A stretch of DNA of 64,000 nucleotides from Ceratothoa steindachneri (GCA_963969495.1 OZ018321.1:63952780-64016779), one strand, 5' to 3'; positions 22,475 to 32,941 are shown, numbered from the stretch's first letter. The notes: a model not told the origin generated them from the sequence alone. Made by a program: numbers and translations.

Positions 22475-22486
22475 CCCCGTAAGGGG
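22475..22486 (+). promoter_or_regulatory. 5'-terminal hairpin of I-group elements
   Basis: CCCCGTAAGGGG folds as a 4-bp stem with a GTAA loop at the very first base of the element. It is identical at 9462 and 19283, and a GCGGC/GCCGC pairing follows. It may be part of the internal promoter or an RNA signal; the role is inferred only. Confidence 0.45.
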
Positions 22487-22857
22487 CGCGGCGATTTGCC
22501 ATCCTGGCCGCCGTGCTGACGGGATCCAGCGCCCCGTCCGGCCCCAGCTTAGCCTCTCTTCCTTCCTTCAGATAGCCTGTATTCCTATCCTACCTCGTCG
22601 CTTTTCATACAACCTCTCCCACAACTTTCTCTGGTCAGCCTCTAATTTCACAGGGTAGAAGCTGACCTTCTTCTCAGCCAATCGTCCCGGATCGGGGCTG
22701 AGGGGGGAAGGGACAATGTCCCCTAACCCCTGAGCTCCGGTCTGGGGTGGTTGGCTTTTAACAACCTGCTTCATCCCCACCCATACCTTCCTCACATCCC
22801 TTTTCCTCTCGTCTTCAAAATCTATCCGTTTTACGCCGTGTTCAAGGTGGAGCCGCC

Positions 22858-22971
22858 ATGCCGAAGGACTGCCAGGCCACCAGGCGGGAGGGGTGGTCCC
22901 AAATGGCGGCGCCTGGCTCTGCCGGGCCTGTAAGCACCTCTTGCAGTGCGGGCTACTGCAACAGGTGGTGA
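22858..22971 (+). CDS. Conserved uORF in I-D 5' UTR
   Basis: A 37-codon ORF beginning MPKDCQATRREGW in a GCCGCCATG context. It ends 33 bases before the ORF1 ATG at 23005. The copies differ at few codons, with one in-frame length change near the end. Function unknown. Confidence 0.45.
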   Translation: MPKDCQATRREGWSQMAAPGSAGPVSTSCSAGYCNRW

Positions 22972-23004
22972 GCGATTGCGTCCCGTAAAACAAAGAGGGT
23001 CACC

Positions 23005-25440
23005 ATGCCCAATGATGAAAAAAAAAAACATCTCTTCTTAATTCCCCCTATAACAACAACGGAGCCGCCCTCGTGCAGCTCCACAGAAAAGATGGAGGTC
23101 CCCCCCCCTGTGCTTGCGCAGGGGACCCTCCATACCTCTTTAACCGGAGAGGAGGCTTACTCCTCTCCTACGCCTACGGGTGTAGGGGACTCCCCCTCAC
23201 CCCCTTCTCTGGAGGTGCTTTCGGGCACCTCCCTATCTCCAGCGGCAGTCCCTCCTATGCTTTCTAAGTGGACTGCCAAGAAAGCCAGCAGGCAGCCCAT
23301 TGCCGACCGCCCCTCGTACAAGCGGCTCGGTAGGGCAAACCCCCTTAGGGGGGAGAGGGAAGCCAGGCCCCTTCGGTCGCTTCCCTCAAAAGACCTGCTG
23401 GCAAAAATATTAAACCTTGCCGGGGTCAAGGCCTGTGCCTCCCCACTAAAGACTTATGACGCTGCCAAGGGGACCTGCGATGTCCTGGGAGGGGATGGCC
23501 AACTGGAGGCCCCTCCTGTGATAGACATGGTCCTTGAGGAAAACCAGCCTCAGAAGGTAGGGCCTTCCATGGGGGGGAATCCGGGCTTGGCGCCAAGCAC
23601 CGAACCCGAATCCGCCCCTATGCAAGGTCCTCATCAAACGGCTGTGGATTCTCAGGCAGGACAAGGAGGGGAGGGATCTCCTCCGGATGAATCCCCTGCG
23701 CCCACCGGGACCTTCTCCATTTCAGAGAAGGACCTGGCTGAGGCCGGTCCATCTGGCCTGGGGGCTTCTACCGGCGGGGGTGAAAAGCGGGTTCATTCCC
23801 CGCCCTCCTCTCCTAAAAAGAAGAAAAAGACAAGAAAGACGAAAAAGACTCGGGGCTCCTCTCCATCCGCGGGGGCTGCGGGGACGGATGGGTCTGCTGC
23901 CACTTTGGTAGGCGACCAAGCCAAGATCGGCACATCCGGCCCCTCTACCCCCTCGTGTGCGGAGCCCCTGACTAAGACCAAGAGTGCACAGGGCGGAGCC
24001 TCGATGACATCGGGGCCCCTCATTCAGAGGTTACCTGGCGTTTTCGAGCCCGCTGGCTTCAAACGCTTCCTCGTTATTCGCTCCACTGATGGCACCATGT
24101 TGTCCAAGGGCAACATGATCCATCAGAGGAGAGGATTAGCTAGTGCAATTGGTAGAGAGCCGAAGGTAACCCGTTTCTCGGACGGGAGCCTTCTGGCGAA
24201 TGCGGCGAATCCCGCCGAGGCGGCCAAGATAAGTGCTCTTCGGACACTTCATGGCACCCCGGTGAGTGTGACGCCGCACTCTACCATGAACTTTGTAAAA
24301 GGAGTAGTTTATGCGAGGGAACTCGTTGACTACTCCATAGAAGACATCACCCTAGAGCTGGCCGACCATGGGGCGGTCAAGGTCGAACGTGTGATGAGAA
24401 AACAGGGAGGGGCCTCGAGACCCACCCCTACACTCTTCGTCACGTTCGACTGTGACAAGCTCCCTGAGTCGGTGCGTGCCGGTTGGTACCGCTACCGCGT
24501 AAAGGCATTCGTGCCACTGCCGCGGCGGTGCTATTACTGTCACCGTTTCGGCCACACGAATCGATCATGTAGACGTGCAAAATCGGGGTCACCCGAAGTC
24601 TGTGTAAATTGCTCCAAGGTCGCACACGATAAGTCCAAATCGTGTGTGGCCAAGTGTGTCAATTGCGGAGAGCCGCACCCTGCTTCTTCGAAGCAATGTG
24701 GTGCATATCTCCTTGAGAAAGAAATCCTGGCCATTCAGGCCCAGGATCGACTCTCATTCCGCGAGGCTAAGGACTTGGTCCTGGCGCGCCCGGCTCTGCC
24801 TGGGACGTCATATGCCTCAATAGTTAGAAAAGCACCCTCTGCTCCTGGCCCATCCAGGCCAACGAGCACGGTTGTTTCCGCGCCCATTCGGAGCCCTTCT
24901 GCGGGCTCTACTACACCCGAGCGCTCCCCTGGTAGAGCTGGCGGCAAAAAGGGTTCACACCCAGCCCCGGCTAATACCAGGGCTCCCCCCTCTTCCCCCA
25001 GCGTGACCGTTTCCCGTAAGGCGAAACGGCCACGCGCCTCCACAGAGTCGTTAGACTCACAGGAGGCAACACCCCTGAAGATGGTCGCTAGGCCATCTTC
25101 CGGGGTTCCTAAAGCTGTTCCCCGAAAGGAGGACAGCAACAAAGGAGCTTAGGCCCCTTCGCCCACGCCCCGAGGTGGAGCGAGTGGCTCGGAGACGGTG
25201 GTTCCTCGAAAAGAGGGCCCCCCGCCTCCCAAGCCGCAACGCCCGCCTAAGGTTTCGAGGCGGAGGGAGGAAAAGACTCGCATGGCGAGCCCAACCTCCC
25301 CCAATAAGTCCTCGAAGGCGACAGCGCCTTCAGCGCTTTGTCCGGCCAACAGCGCCCGGGGTTCTGCCCCCGGGAAGCGTACGGCCATTCCCGTGAGGGT
25401 CTTCAATTCGAGGAGGGCCCCCGCGTCTCCTCCGAGCTAG
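23005..25440 (+). CDS. I-D ORF1: gag-like RNA-binding protein, one premature stop
   Basis: Starts at ATG 23005 (GTCACCATG) and would run 811 codons to TAG at 25438-25440; codon 716 is TAG (25150-25152) where I-A and I-B have TCG. The first 330 residues are Pro/Ser/Gly-rich with Lys runs. Residues about 340-520 form an RRM-like region (LPGVFEPAGFKRFLVIRSTD...). Then come three zinc knuckles: CYYCHRFGHTNRSC (CX2CX4HX4C), CVNCSKVAHDKSKSC and CVNCGEPHPASSKQC (about residues 510-565). The tail is basic and Ser/Pro-rich. The protein would package element RNA. The premature stop removes only the last 96 residues, so the truncated 715-residue product may still work. Confidence 0.9.
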
Positions 25441-28400
25441 GCCTGGAGGGCATATTCCTTCAATGGAATTGCCGTGGACTCCGGGCCAACTGGGAGGAGC
25501 TGCGGAGGCTCGTCTCGTCCCGTTCCCCGTTAGCTATTTTTTTGCAGGAGACCATGCTAGGCGCGTGCCCGCTGCCTGCCTTCCCGGGGTATAAGGGTCT
25601 TGCGACCCCACCACCGCGGGATGGCCGGGCTGGGGGATGCGCGGTTTACACCCGGCATGATGTCTCCGTTCTTCCTTTCTCTTTAGATACCTCCTTTCAG
25701 GCAGTGGCTGTGCAGCTGCACCTGGATAGGAGGTATACTATCATTTCTGCGTACATTCCACCGTCAGCTGACTTCGACGCGGGGGAATCTCGCCGCGTCG
25801 TGGCACGGTTGCCGAGGCCCTATCTCTTGCTTGGAGATCTGAACGGCAGGCATCCTCTCTGGGGAGATTACTCCATAAATCCCAGGGGACAAGTCCTTGC
25901 CGATCTGATCGAAGAGCTTGAGATGGGTGTCCTAAACGTGGATGAGTTTACGCATCACTGTCCGAGAACCGCTTCATTTTCTTGCCTTGACCTATCTTTG
26001 TGCTCTTCAGATGCACAGCCTGATTTTGATTGGGGGGTGGTCGATGACCTCCATGGTAGTGATCACTTTCCCATTCAAATATCATTTTCAGGGCAACTGC
26101 CGCCTGAGAGACCACCTCGGTGGTGCTTGGCGCGGGCGCGGTGGCCTGCATTTCAGGAAATGACTGAATTCTCTATCTCAGTCGAGGAGTTTAGGTCGGT
26201 AGATGAGGCCGTTGAGTTCTTCTCCGGCAACCTCATCGCCGTAGGCCTGACTACTATTCCTAGGACGTCTGGCCGTTTTGCACGCCGACCACTCCCATGG
26301 TGGTCGGCCGAGTGTGAGACGGCCCTCAAACAGAAGCGTTATGCCTACATGCGCTATAAGCGCCGCCCGAACGATTTCACTGTCGCTGAATTTCGTCGGG
26401 CTAGGGCTAGGTTCCGGTATATTTCGAAGCACGCCCGCCGCTCTTCTTGGCGGGCATACGTGTCTTCACTTAACGGGAAGACCCCTTTAGCTGAGGTGTG
26501 GAAGCGAGTCAAAAGGATTCGGGGCAAGTTCTCGCAGGACCCCCCTCCCGTTCTCCAGGAGAATGGGACCGCAATCTCGGACCCCGCGTCCGTGGCGGAA
26601 TCCTTAGCGACCGCTTTTTCCGCATTCTCTAGCCGTGATGCTGCTCCGCCAGCATTCAATGCACGTCGTGATGTCGCGGAAGGCCGCCGGCTGGACTTTA
26701 CCTCCAGAGGCGGAGAACCCTTCAACGACAAGTTTACTGTTAGTGAGTTGCGTTCCGCTCTCGCTTCGTGCGCGGACACCGCCCATGGTCCGGACGATGT
26801 CCCGTACGCCATGCTTCGACACCTGGGTGAGCGAGGCATGGCCTTTCTGTTAGATTTGTTCAACAGGATCTGGGTGGAAGGTCTTCTCCCAGACTCCTGG
26901 CGAATCGCTACTGTGCTCGCCTTTCGCAAGCCGGGGAGAGATCACTCTACTCCGACCGGTTTCCGCCCAATCTCTCTAACCTCTTGCGTGTGCAAGTTGA
27001 TGGAGAAATTGGTAAATGTTAGATTAGCCTATTTCCTGGACAGCGGAGGCCATCTGTCTTCTGCACAGTGCGGCTTCCGTAAGTTCCACTCCACGTCGGA
27101 TGCTCTGCTCCGACTGGAAAGTGCCGTCTGCGAGGCTTTCCTTCGTAGACAGCACTACGCCACGGTGTTTTTTGATCTGGAGAAGGCCTATGATACCGCA
27201 TGGCGATACGGTATCATGGAGACTCTCCACACGATGGGGGCGAGGGGACGCCTCCCAATGTTTATATCTGAATTTTTGCGAGATCGTCGATTCCGCGTAC
27301 GGGTGGGGGGAGCTCTCTCCGGCCCAAAGGAGCAGGAAGAGGGTGTCCCGCAGGGAAGTGTCCTCAGTGTCACACTCTTTGCCCTGAGCATCAACGGCAT
27401 CACCTCGGTGCTGCCGGAAGATGTTCTCGCTACGCTCTACGTGGACGACCTTTCGATCTCTTTTGGCGCGGCCCAGATGCCAACTCTGGAGCGTCGACTC
27501 CAACAGGCATTGAACCGCGTCTCTCACTATGCCGAAGCGCACAGGTTTCGGTTTTGTTTGGCCAAGACTAAGGTGGTGCACTTCTGCCGCCATCCACGGC
27601 TTCACCCCGACCCAGATTTGTTTCTTAATGGGGTGCGCCTGGATGTGGTTGAGTCGCACCGTTTCCTTGGTCTTGTATTCGACCGACGCCTCACCTGGGA
27701 GGCTCATATTCGCAGCCTTAGGGTCTCTTGTACCCGCGCCATGGACATTCTCCGTTCCGTGACGTTCAGCGCTTGGGGCGCTGATAGGGCTACCGCCTTA
27801 CTTTTTTATCGATCCTTTGTTCGCTCGAAGCTCGACTACGGTTGCGAGTTTTATGCATCCGCAGCCGAGCGTTTATTGCGGAAGGTGGATTCGATCCACC
27901 ACACCGGCCTTCGCCTTGCGACCGGTGCCTTCCGCACTTCCCCCATTGAGAGCCTGTTGGTCGATGCTGGGGAGATGCCACTCGCTCTGCGCCGCGTGCA
28001 GTGCATCACTCGCCTGTACGCGCGAGCCCGGCGCCTCCCTCAGTCGCCAACAGCTCTCACTGCATCCGCAGCTGATCTCGATGGTGCCTATGCCGCCGAG
28101 AGACGCCAGTCATACCCTAAGCCCTTTGGGTTTAGGGCCAGGAAACTCCTTCGAGAGGTAGATATAGCTCTCGGGCCGGTGGCGCCCCTGGTTCTGCCCA
28201 GGACGCCACCCTGGAGGGTACCACATTTGGCTATTTGTCGCCACGCCTCTGCTCCCAAAGCTTGTACTGCGCCGGGAGTATTGCGTTCGACCTTTTTGGA
28301 GCACACATCGTGTCACGCTGGTACCGTGCCAGTGTATACGGATGGCTCCAAGTCCCAAGAGGGGGTCGGCTTCCACGCCGTATCCCCTCTGTTTGAAGTC

Positions 28401-29168
28401 AGCGGGGCTCTACCAGGCGCTGCGTCTGTCTTCACGGCCGAGCTGGTGGCAATACACCACTCGGTACGGGAGATTACGCGACGTGCCCGGTTCGGAGACC
28501 GGATTGTGATCTATAGCGACTCACAAAGCGCCCTGAGTGCTCTCGGGGCATTGGAATCTCCGCATCCCCTGGTTCGCGATATCCGTGACGCCACGGTTTT
28601 GGCGAGCCGGGCAGATGTCGAGATTATCTTCTGCTGGGTTCCTGGACATGTAGGAATTGCGGGGAATGAGCGCGCCGATGAGGGCGCCAAAGAGTCCGCG
28701 AGGACTCTGCGACCGGACCAGCGTTTCGCTCTTCCTCACACCGACTACATGGCAGGAATACGGGCAGCTCTTCGGACTGCTTGGCAAAGAAGATGGGAGA
28801 CGGTCGAAGGGAACTTAAAGTTGCGTGCCATTGCGCCGCGACTGTTCCCATGGACCTATCCCCCAATGCCGCGGCGGCTTCAGGTTGCTTTCTGTCGTCT
28901 CCGAATCGGACACACTCGTGTGACGCATCGCTATCTGATGGAGCGCTCGCCTGCGCCCTATTGCAACGACTGCGTTGTCCCCCAGACTGTTCGGCACATT
29001 CTTGTCGAATGTCCCAGTCTGGGTGATCTTCGCGCACGACACCTGTCCCGGTACCGGGATGGGCGGGGTCGCTACCGCCTGTCCCTTGTTCTCGGGATGA
29101 GTGCGTGTACTTTGACTGGTGGACTTATTGACTTTTTGGGGGAGGCCGGCCTTCTCCCTTTTATTTAA
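25308..29168 (+). CDS. I-D ORF2: APE endonuclease, reverse transcriptase, RNase H
   Basis: Open from 25308 to the stop at 29166-29168. Numbering here counts TTG 25338 as residue 1. APE endonuclease: Asn44 (LQWN), Glu71 (QET), Asp167/Asn169 (GDLN), Asp242/His243 (GSDHFPI). RT: FFDLEKAYDTA, EGVPQGSVLSV, YVDD at 701-704. RNase H: Asp1002 (YTDGSKS), Glu1035 (AEL), Asp1061 (YSDSQSA), Asp1114 (NERADE). A C-terminal CX2CX7HX4C knuckle follows (YCNDC...H...C). All catalytic residues are present. The first in-frame ATG is at 25554 (residue 73), after the endonuclease Asn and Glu, so the true start is not a simple AUG. The frame overlaps ORF1 by about 130 bases in the -1 register. Confidence 0.94.
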   Translation, partial: VLEGDSAFSALSGQQRPGFCPREAYGHSREGLQFEEGPRVSSELGLEGIFLQWNCRGLRANWEELRRLVSSRSPLAIFLQETMLGACPLPAFPGYKGLATPPPRDGRAGGCAVYTRHDVSVLPFSLDTSFQAVAVQLHLDRRYTIISAYIPPSADFDAGESRRVVARLPRPYLLLGDLNGRHPLWGDYSINPRGQVLADLIEELEMGVLNVDEFTHHCPRTASFSCLDLSLCSSDAQPDFDWGVVDDLHGSDHFPIQISFSGQLPPERPPRWCLARARWPAFQEMTEFSISVEEFRSVDEAVEFFSGNLIAVGLTTIPRTSGRFARRPLPWWSAECETALKQKRYAYMRYKRRPNDFTVAEFRRARARFRYISKHARRSSWRAYVSSLNGKTPLAEVWKRVKRIRGKFSQDPPPVLQENGTAISDPASVAESLATAFSAFSSRDAAPPAFNARRDVAEGRRLDFTSRGGEPFNDKFTVSELRSALASCADTAHGPDDVPYAMLRHLGERGMAFLLDLFNRIWVEGLLPDSWRIATVLAFRKPGRDHSTPTGFRPISLTSCVCKLMEKLVNVRLAYFLDSGGHLSSAQCGFRKFHSTSDALLRLESAVCEAFLRRQHYATVFFDLEKAYDTAWRYGIMETLHTMGARGRLPMFISEFLRDRRFRVRVGGALSGPKEQEEGVPQGSVLSVTLFALSINGITSVLPEDVLATLYVDDLSISFGAAQMPTLERRLQQALNRVSHYAEAHRFRFCLAKTKVVHFCRHPRLHPDPDLFLNGVRLDVVESHRFLGLVFDRRLTWEAHIRSLRVSCTRAMDILRSVTFSAWGADRATALLFYRSFVRSKLDYGCEFYASAAERLLRKVDSIHHTGLRLATGAFRTSPIESLLVDAGEMPLALRRVQCITRLYARARRLPQSPTALTASAADLDGAYAAERRQSYPKPFGFRARKLLREVDIALGPVAPLVLPRTPPWRVPHLAICRHASAPKACTAPGVLRSTFLEHTSCHAGTVPVYTDGSKSQEGVGFHAVSPLFEVSGALPGAASVFTAELVAIHHSVREITRRARFGDRIVIYSDSQSALSALGALESPHPLVRDIRDATVLASRADVEIIFCWVPGHVGIAGNERADEGAKESARTLRPDQRFALPHTDYMAGIRAALRTAWQRRWETVEGNLKLRAIAPRLFPWTYPPMPRRLQVAFCRLRIGHTRVTHRYLMERSPAPYCNDCVVPQTVRHILVECPSLGDLRARHLSRYRDGRGRYRLSLVLGMSACTLTGGLIDFLGEAGLLPFI
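25355..25374 (+). promoter_or_regulatory. GC hairpin in the ORF1/ORF2 overlap of I-D
   Basis: CCCGGGG, loop, CCCCGGG form a 7-bp GC stem inside the region where ORF1 and ORF2 overlap. It is also present in I-A near 12302 but broken in I-B. It could influence ORF2 initiation or frameshifting, but no canonical slippery heptamer precedes it. Confidence 0.4.
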
Positions 29169-29281
29169 CTCGATTTAATTGTTGTTGTTGTTTTTGTAAT
29201 TGTTTTGTTATTGCTTTGTTATTGTTATTGTTATTGTTATTGTTATTCCTTTTTATTGTTTTCTGTTTAATTTTTTAAAGT

Positions 29282-29335
29282 AGCCTAAATTAGGCTGTTT
29301 GTTTACGGCAACTTATGCCTTAGTCGGCAGTCGCC
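29282..29335 (+). promoter_or_regulatory. I-D 3' two-hairpin module
   Basis: AGCCTA/TAGGCT (29282-29296), then GGCAACT (29307-29313) facing AGTCGCC (29329-29335). One base of the second stem differs from the other copies (G to A), leaving a mismatch. Confidence 0.65.
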
Positions 29336-29369
29336 AGATAGCCCCTTAATTAAAAAAAAAAAAAAAAAA

Positions 29370-29382
29370 TCCTTTCTCTTTA
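29370..29382 (+). repeat. Target-site duplication of I-D, right copy
   Basis: Exact repeat of 22462-22474. I-B coding sequence (DTSFQAVAVQLHLDRRY) resumes directly after it. Confidence 0.92.
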
Positions 29383-32300
29383 GATACCTCCTTTCAGGCA
29401 GTGGCTGTGCAGCTGCACCTGGATAGGAGGTATACTATCATTTCTGCGTACATTCCACCGTCAGCTGACTTCGACGCGAGGGAGATTACTCCATAAATCC
29501 CAGGGGACAAGTCCTTGCCGATCTGATCGAAGAGCTTGAGGTGGGTGTCCTAAACGTGGATGAGTTTACGCATCACTGTCCGAGAACCGCTTCATTTTCT
29601 TGCCTTGACCTATATTTGTGCTCCTCGATGACCTCCATGGTAGTGATCACCTTCCCATTCAAATATCATTTTCAGGGCAACTGCTGCCTGAGAGACCACC
29701 TCGGTGGTGCTTGGCGCAGGGGCGGGGACCTGCATTTCAGGAAATAACTGAATTCTCTATCTCAGTCGAGTACTTTAGGTCGGTAGATGAGGCCGTTGAG
29801 TTCTTCTCCGGCAACCTCATTGCCGTGGGCCTGACTACTCTTCCTAGGACGTCTGGCTGTTTTGCACGCCGAACACTCCCATGGTGGTCGGCCGAGTGTG
29901 AGACGGCCCTCAAACAGAAGTGGTATGCCTACATGCGCTATAAGCGCTGCCCGAACGATTTCACTGTCGCTGAATTTCGTCGGTCTAGGTTCCTGTATAT
30001 TTCGAAGCACGCCCGCCTCTCTTCTTGGCGGGCATAAGTGTCTTCACTTAACGGGAAAGACCCCTTTAGCTAAGGTGTGGAAGCGAGTCAAAAGGATTCG
30101 GGGCAAGTTCTCGCAGGCCCCCGTTTCTGTTCTCCAGGAGAATGGGACCGCAATCCTGACCCCGCGTCCGTGGCGGAATCCTTAGCGACCGCTTTTTCCG
30201 CATTCTCTAGCCGTGATGTCGCGGAAGGCCGCCGGCTGGACTTTACCTCCAGAGGCGGAGAACCCTTCAACGACAAGTTTACTGTTAGTGTGTTGCGGAC
30301 ACCGCTCATGGCCCGGACGATGTCCCGTACGCCATGCTTCGACACCTCGGTGAGCGAGGCATGGCCTTTCTGTTAGATTTGTTCAACAGGATCTGGGTGG
30401 AAGGTCTTCTTCCAGATTCCTGGTGAATTGCTACTGCGCTCGCCTTTCGCAAACCGGGCAGAGATCACTCTACTCCGACCGGTTTCCGCCCAATCTCTCT
30501 AACCTCTTGCATGTGCAAGTTGATGGAGAAATTGGTAAATGTTAGATTAACCTTTTTCCTGGACAGCGGAGGCCATCTGTCTTCTGCACAGTGTAGCTTC
30601 CGCAAGTTCCACTCCACGTCGGATGCTCTGCTCCGACTGGAAAATGCCGTCTGCGAGGCTTTCCTTCGTAGACAGCACCACGCCACGGTGTTTTCGATCT
30701 AGAGAAGGCCTATGATACCGCATGGCGATACGGTATCATGGAGACTCTCCACACGATGGGGGCGAGGGGACGCCTCGCAATGTTTATATCTGAATTTTTG
30801 CGAGATCGTCGATTCCACGTACGGGTGGGGGGAGCCCTCTCCGGCTTAAAGGAGCAGAAAGAGGGTGTCCCGCAGGAAAGTGTCCTCAGTGTCACACTCT
30901 TTGCCCTGAGCATCAACGGCACCACCTCGGTGCTGCTTGAAGATGTTCTCGCTACGCTCTACGTGGACGACCTTTCGATCTCTTTTGGCGCGGCCCAGAT
31001 GCCAACTCTTGAGCGTCGACTCCAACAGGCATTGAACCGCGTCTCTCGCTATGCCAAAGCGCACAGGTTTCGGTTTTCTTTGGCCAAGACTAAGGTGGTG
31101 CACTTCTGCCGCCATCCACGGCTTCACCACGACCCAGATTTGTTTCTTAATGGGGTGCGCCTGGATGTGGTTGAGTCGCACCGTTTCCTTGGTCTTGTAT
31201 TCGACCGACGCCTCACCTGGGAGGCTCATATTCGCAGCCTTAGGGTCTCTTGTACCCGCGCCATGGACATTCTCCGTTACGTGACGTTCAGCGCTTTGGG
31301 CACTAATAGGGCTACTGCCTTACTTTTTTATCGATCCTTTGTTCGCTCGAAGCTCGACTACGGTCGAGTTTTATGCATCCGCAGCCGAGCATTTATTGCG
31401 AAGGTGGACTCGATCCACCACACTGGCCTTCGCCTTGCGACCGGTGCCTATCGCACTTTCCCCATTGAGAACCCATTGATCGATGCTTTGGAGATGCCAC
31501 TAAATCTGCGCAACGTGCAGTGCATTCCTTGTCTGTACGCGTGAGCCCGGCGCCTAACTCAGTCGCCAACAGCTCCCACTGCATCCGCAGCTGATCTCGA
31601 TGGTGCCTATGCCACCGAGAGACGCCAGTCATACCCTCAGCACTTTGGGTTTATGGCCAGGAAACTCCTTCGAGAGGTACATATAGCTCTCGGGTCTGGT
31701 GGCGCCCCTGGTTCTGCCCAGGACGCCACCCTGGAGGGTACCACATTTGGCTATTTGTCGCCACGCCTCTGCTCCCAAAGCTTGTACTGCGCCGGGAGTA
31801 TTGCGTTCGACCTTTATGGAGCACACATCGTGTCACGCTGAAACCCTGCCAGTGTATACGGATGGCTCCAAGTCCCAAGAGGGGGTCGGCTTCCACGCCG
31901 TATCCCCTCTGTTTGAAGTCAGTGGGGCTCTACCAGGCGTTGCGTCTGTCTTCACGGCCGAGCTGGTGGCAATACACCACTCGGTACGGGAGATTTCGCT
32001 ACGTGCCCTTTTCGGAGACCGGATTGTGATCTATAGCGACTCACAAAGCGCCCTGAGTGCACTCGGGGCATTGGAATCTCTTCATCCCCTGGTTCGCGAG
32101 ATCCGTGACGCCACGGTTTTGGCGAGCCGGGCAGTTGTCGAGATTATCTTCTGCTGGGTTCCTGGACATGTAGGAATTGCGGGGAATGAGCGCGCCGATT
32201 AAGGCGGCAAAGAGTCCGCGAGGACTCTGCGACCGGACCAGCGTTTCGCTCTTCCTCACACTGACTACATGGCAGGAATATGGGCAGCTCTTCGGATTGC

Positions 32301-32660
32301 TTGGCAAAGAAGATGGGAGACGGTCGAAGGGAATTTAAAGTTGCGTGCCATTGCGATGCGACTGTTCCCATGGACCTATCCCCCAAGGCCGCGGCGGCTT
32401 CAGGTTGCTTTCTGTCGTCTCCGAATCGGGCACACTCGTGTGACGCATCGCTATTTGATGGAGCGCTCGCCTGCGCCCTATTGCAACGACTGCGTCGTCC
32501 CCCAGACTGTTCGGCACATTCTTGTCGAATGTCCCAGTCTGGGTGATCTTCGCGCACGACACCTTTTCCTGTACCGGGATGGGCGGGGTCGCTACCACCT
32601 GCCCCTAGTACTTGGGACAAGTGCATGCACACTGACTGCTGGTCGTGTTGTCTTTTAGGG
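29383..32660 (+). pseudogene. I-B ORF2 remainder (endonuclease to RNase H), degraded
   Basis: Resumes the endonuclease after I-D, but a deletion near 29477 removes the GDLN catalytic block and another near 29620 removes part of the next. GSDHLPIQ remains. The RT is partly open at 30738-31544 with LYVDDLSIS. Stops include TAA at about 30036 and 32200; frameshifts are near 30425, 30700 and 31365. RNase H pieces VYTDGSKS and YSDSQSA persist at 31850-32050, and the C-terminal CNDC...H...C at about 32480-32530. Dead copy. Confidence 0.85.
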
Positions 32661-32750
32661 GGAGGCCGGCCGTCTCCCTATTACTTAAGCAGGGTTTGTT
32701 TTTTTGTTTTTTGTTTTTTGCATTTGTTTTGTTTTTCCTTTAGGCTGCAC

Positions 32751-32788
32751 GCTCCTGCGCCGTGGGGACCTCCCCCCGACGCAGGAGC
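32751..32788 (+). promoter_or_regulatory. GC-rich hairpin in I-B 3' UTR
   Basis: GCTCCTGCG (32751-32759) pairs perfectly with CGCAGGAGC (32780-32788), and the loop can pair further (GGGGA with TCCCC). It is absent from I-A and I-D. A decayed relative may be present near 2870-2925 in I-L. Confidence 0.5.
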
Positions 32789-32848
32789 TTGCTTCCTTTC
32801 TCCCATTTGGGGCGTCTTTTTTTCGTTTCTTTAATTTTATTGCAAAGT

Positions 32849-32904
32849 AGCCTAGAACTAGGCCAGTTTTAATACGGCGACTAATGCCCATGTAGGCAGT
32901 CGCC
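32849..32904 (+). promoter_or_regulatory. I-B 3' two-hairpin module
   Basis: AGCCTAGAACTAGGC (32849-32863), then GGCGACT (32876-32882) paired with AGTCGCC (32898-32904). The loop reads TAATGCCCATGTAGGC, the second subfamily type also seen at 3218-3273. Confidence 0.7.
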
Positions 32905-32941
32905 AGATGAGCTCTTAAAAAAAAAAAGAAATAAAAAAAAT

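Larger units (their letters stand above)
22475..29369 (+). mobile_element. I-D: full-length, nearly intact I-group LINE
   Basis: A 6,895-bp element bounded by an exact 13-bp target duplication. Layout: 5' UTR with uORF (22475-23004), ORF1 (23005-25440, one premature TAG), ORF2 (open 25308-29168), TTG-rich 3' UTR, hairpin module (29282-29335) and about 18 As. RNase H together with three gag knuckles and a C-terminal CCHC in ORF2 places it in the I group (I/R1/LOA side) rather than Jockey or CR1. It is the youngest-looking I-group copy here and lies inside I-B. Confidence 0.95.
19283..32941 (+). mobile_element. I-B: full-length I-group LINE split by I-D
   Basis: The 5' part is 19283-22474 and the 3' part 29383-32941; the middle is I-D. 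It starts CCCCGTAAGGGG and ends with an A-rich tail (32918-32939). A 12-bp target duplication flanks the whole composite, proving that I-B landed in I-C first and I-D later landed in I-B. Its 3' UTR (32700-32848) differs from that of I-A/I-D and has a GC-rich hairpin, so it is another subfamily. ORF1 and ORF2 are both broken many times. Confidence 0.88.

Noticed and set aside
24735..25142. Long minus-strand ORFs opposite the LINE ORFs (also 12353-11691, 14649-13966, 27707-27024)
   Set aside because: They mirror GC-rich plus-strand coding sequence, recur at the same place in each copy, and match no recognisable family.
25359..25365. GGGTTCT as a slippery site for the I-group ORF2
   Set aside because: It does not fit X_XXY_YYZ, because the third Y position is C. 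Only the hairpin nearby is notable.
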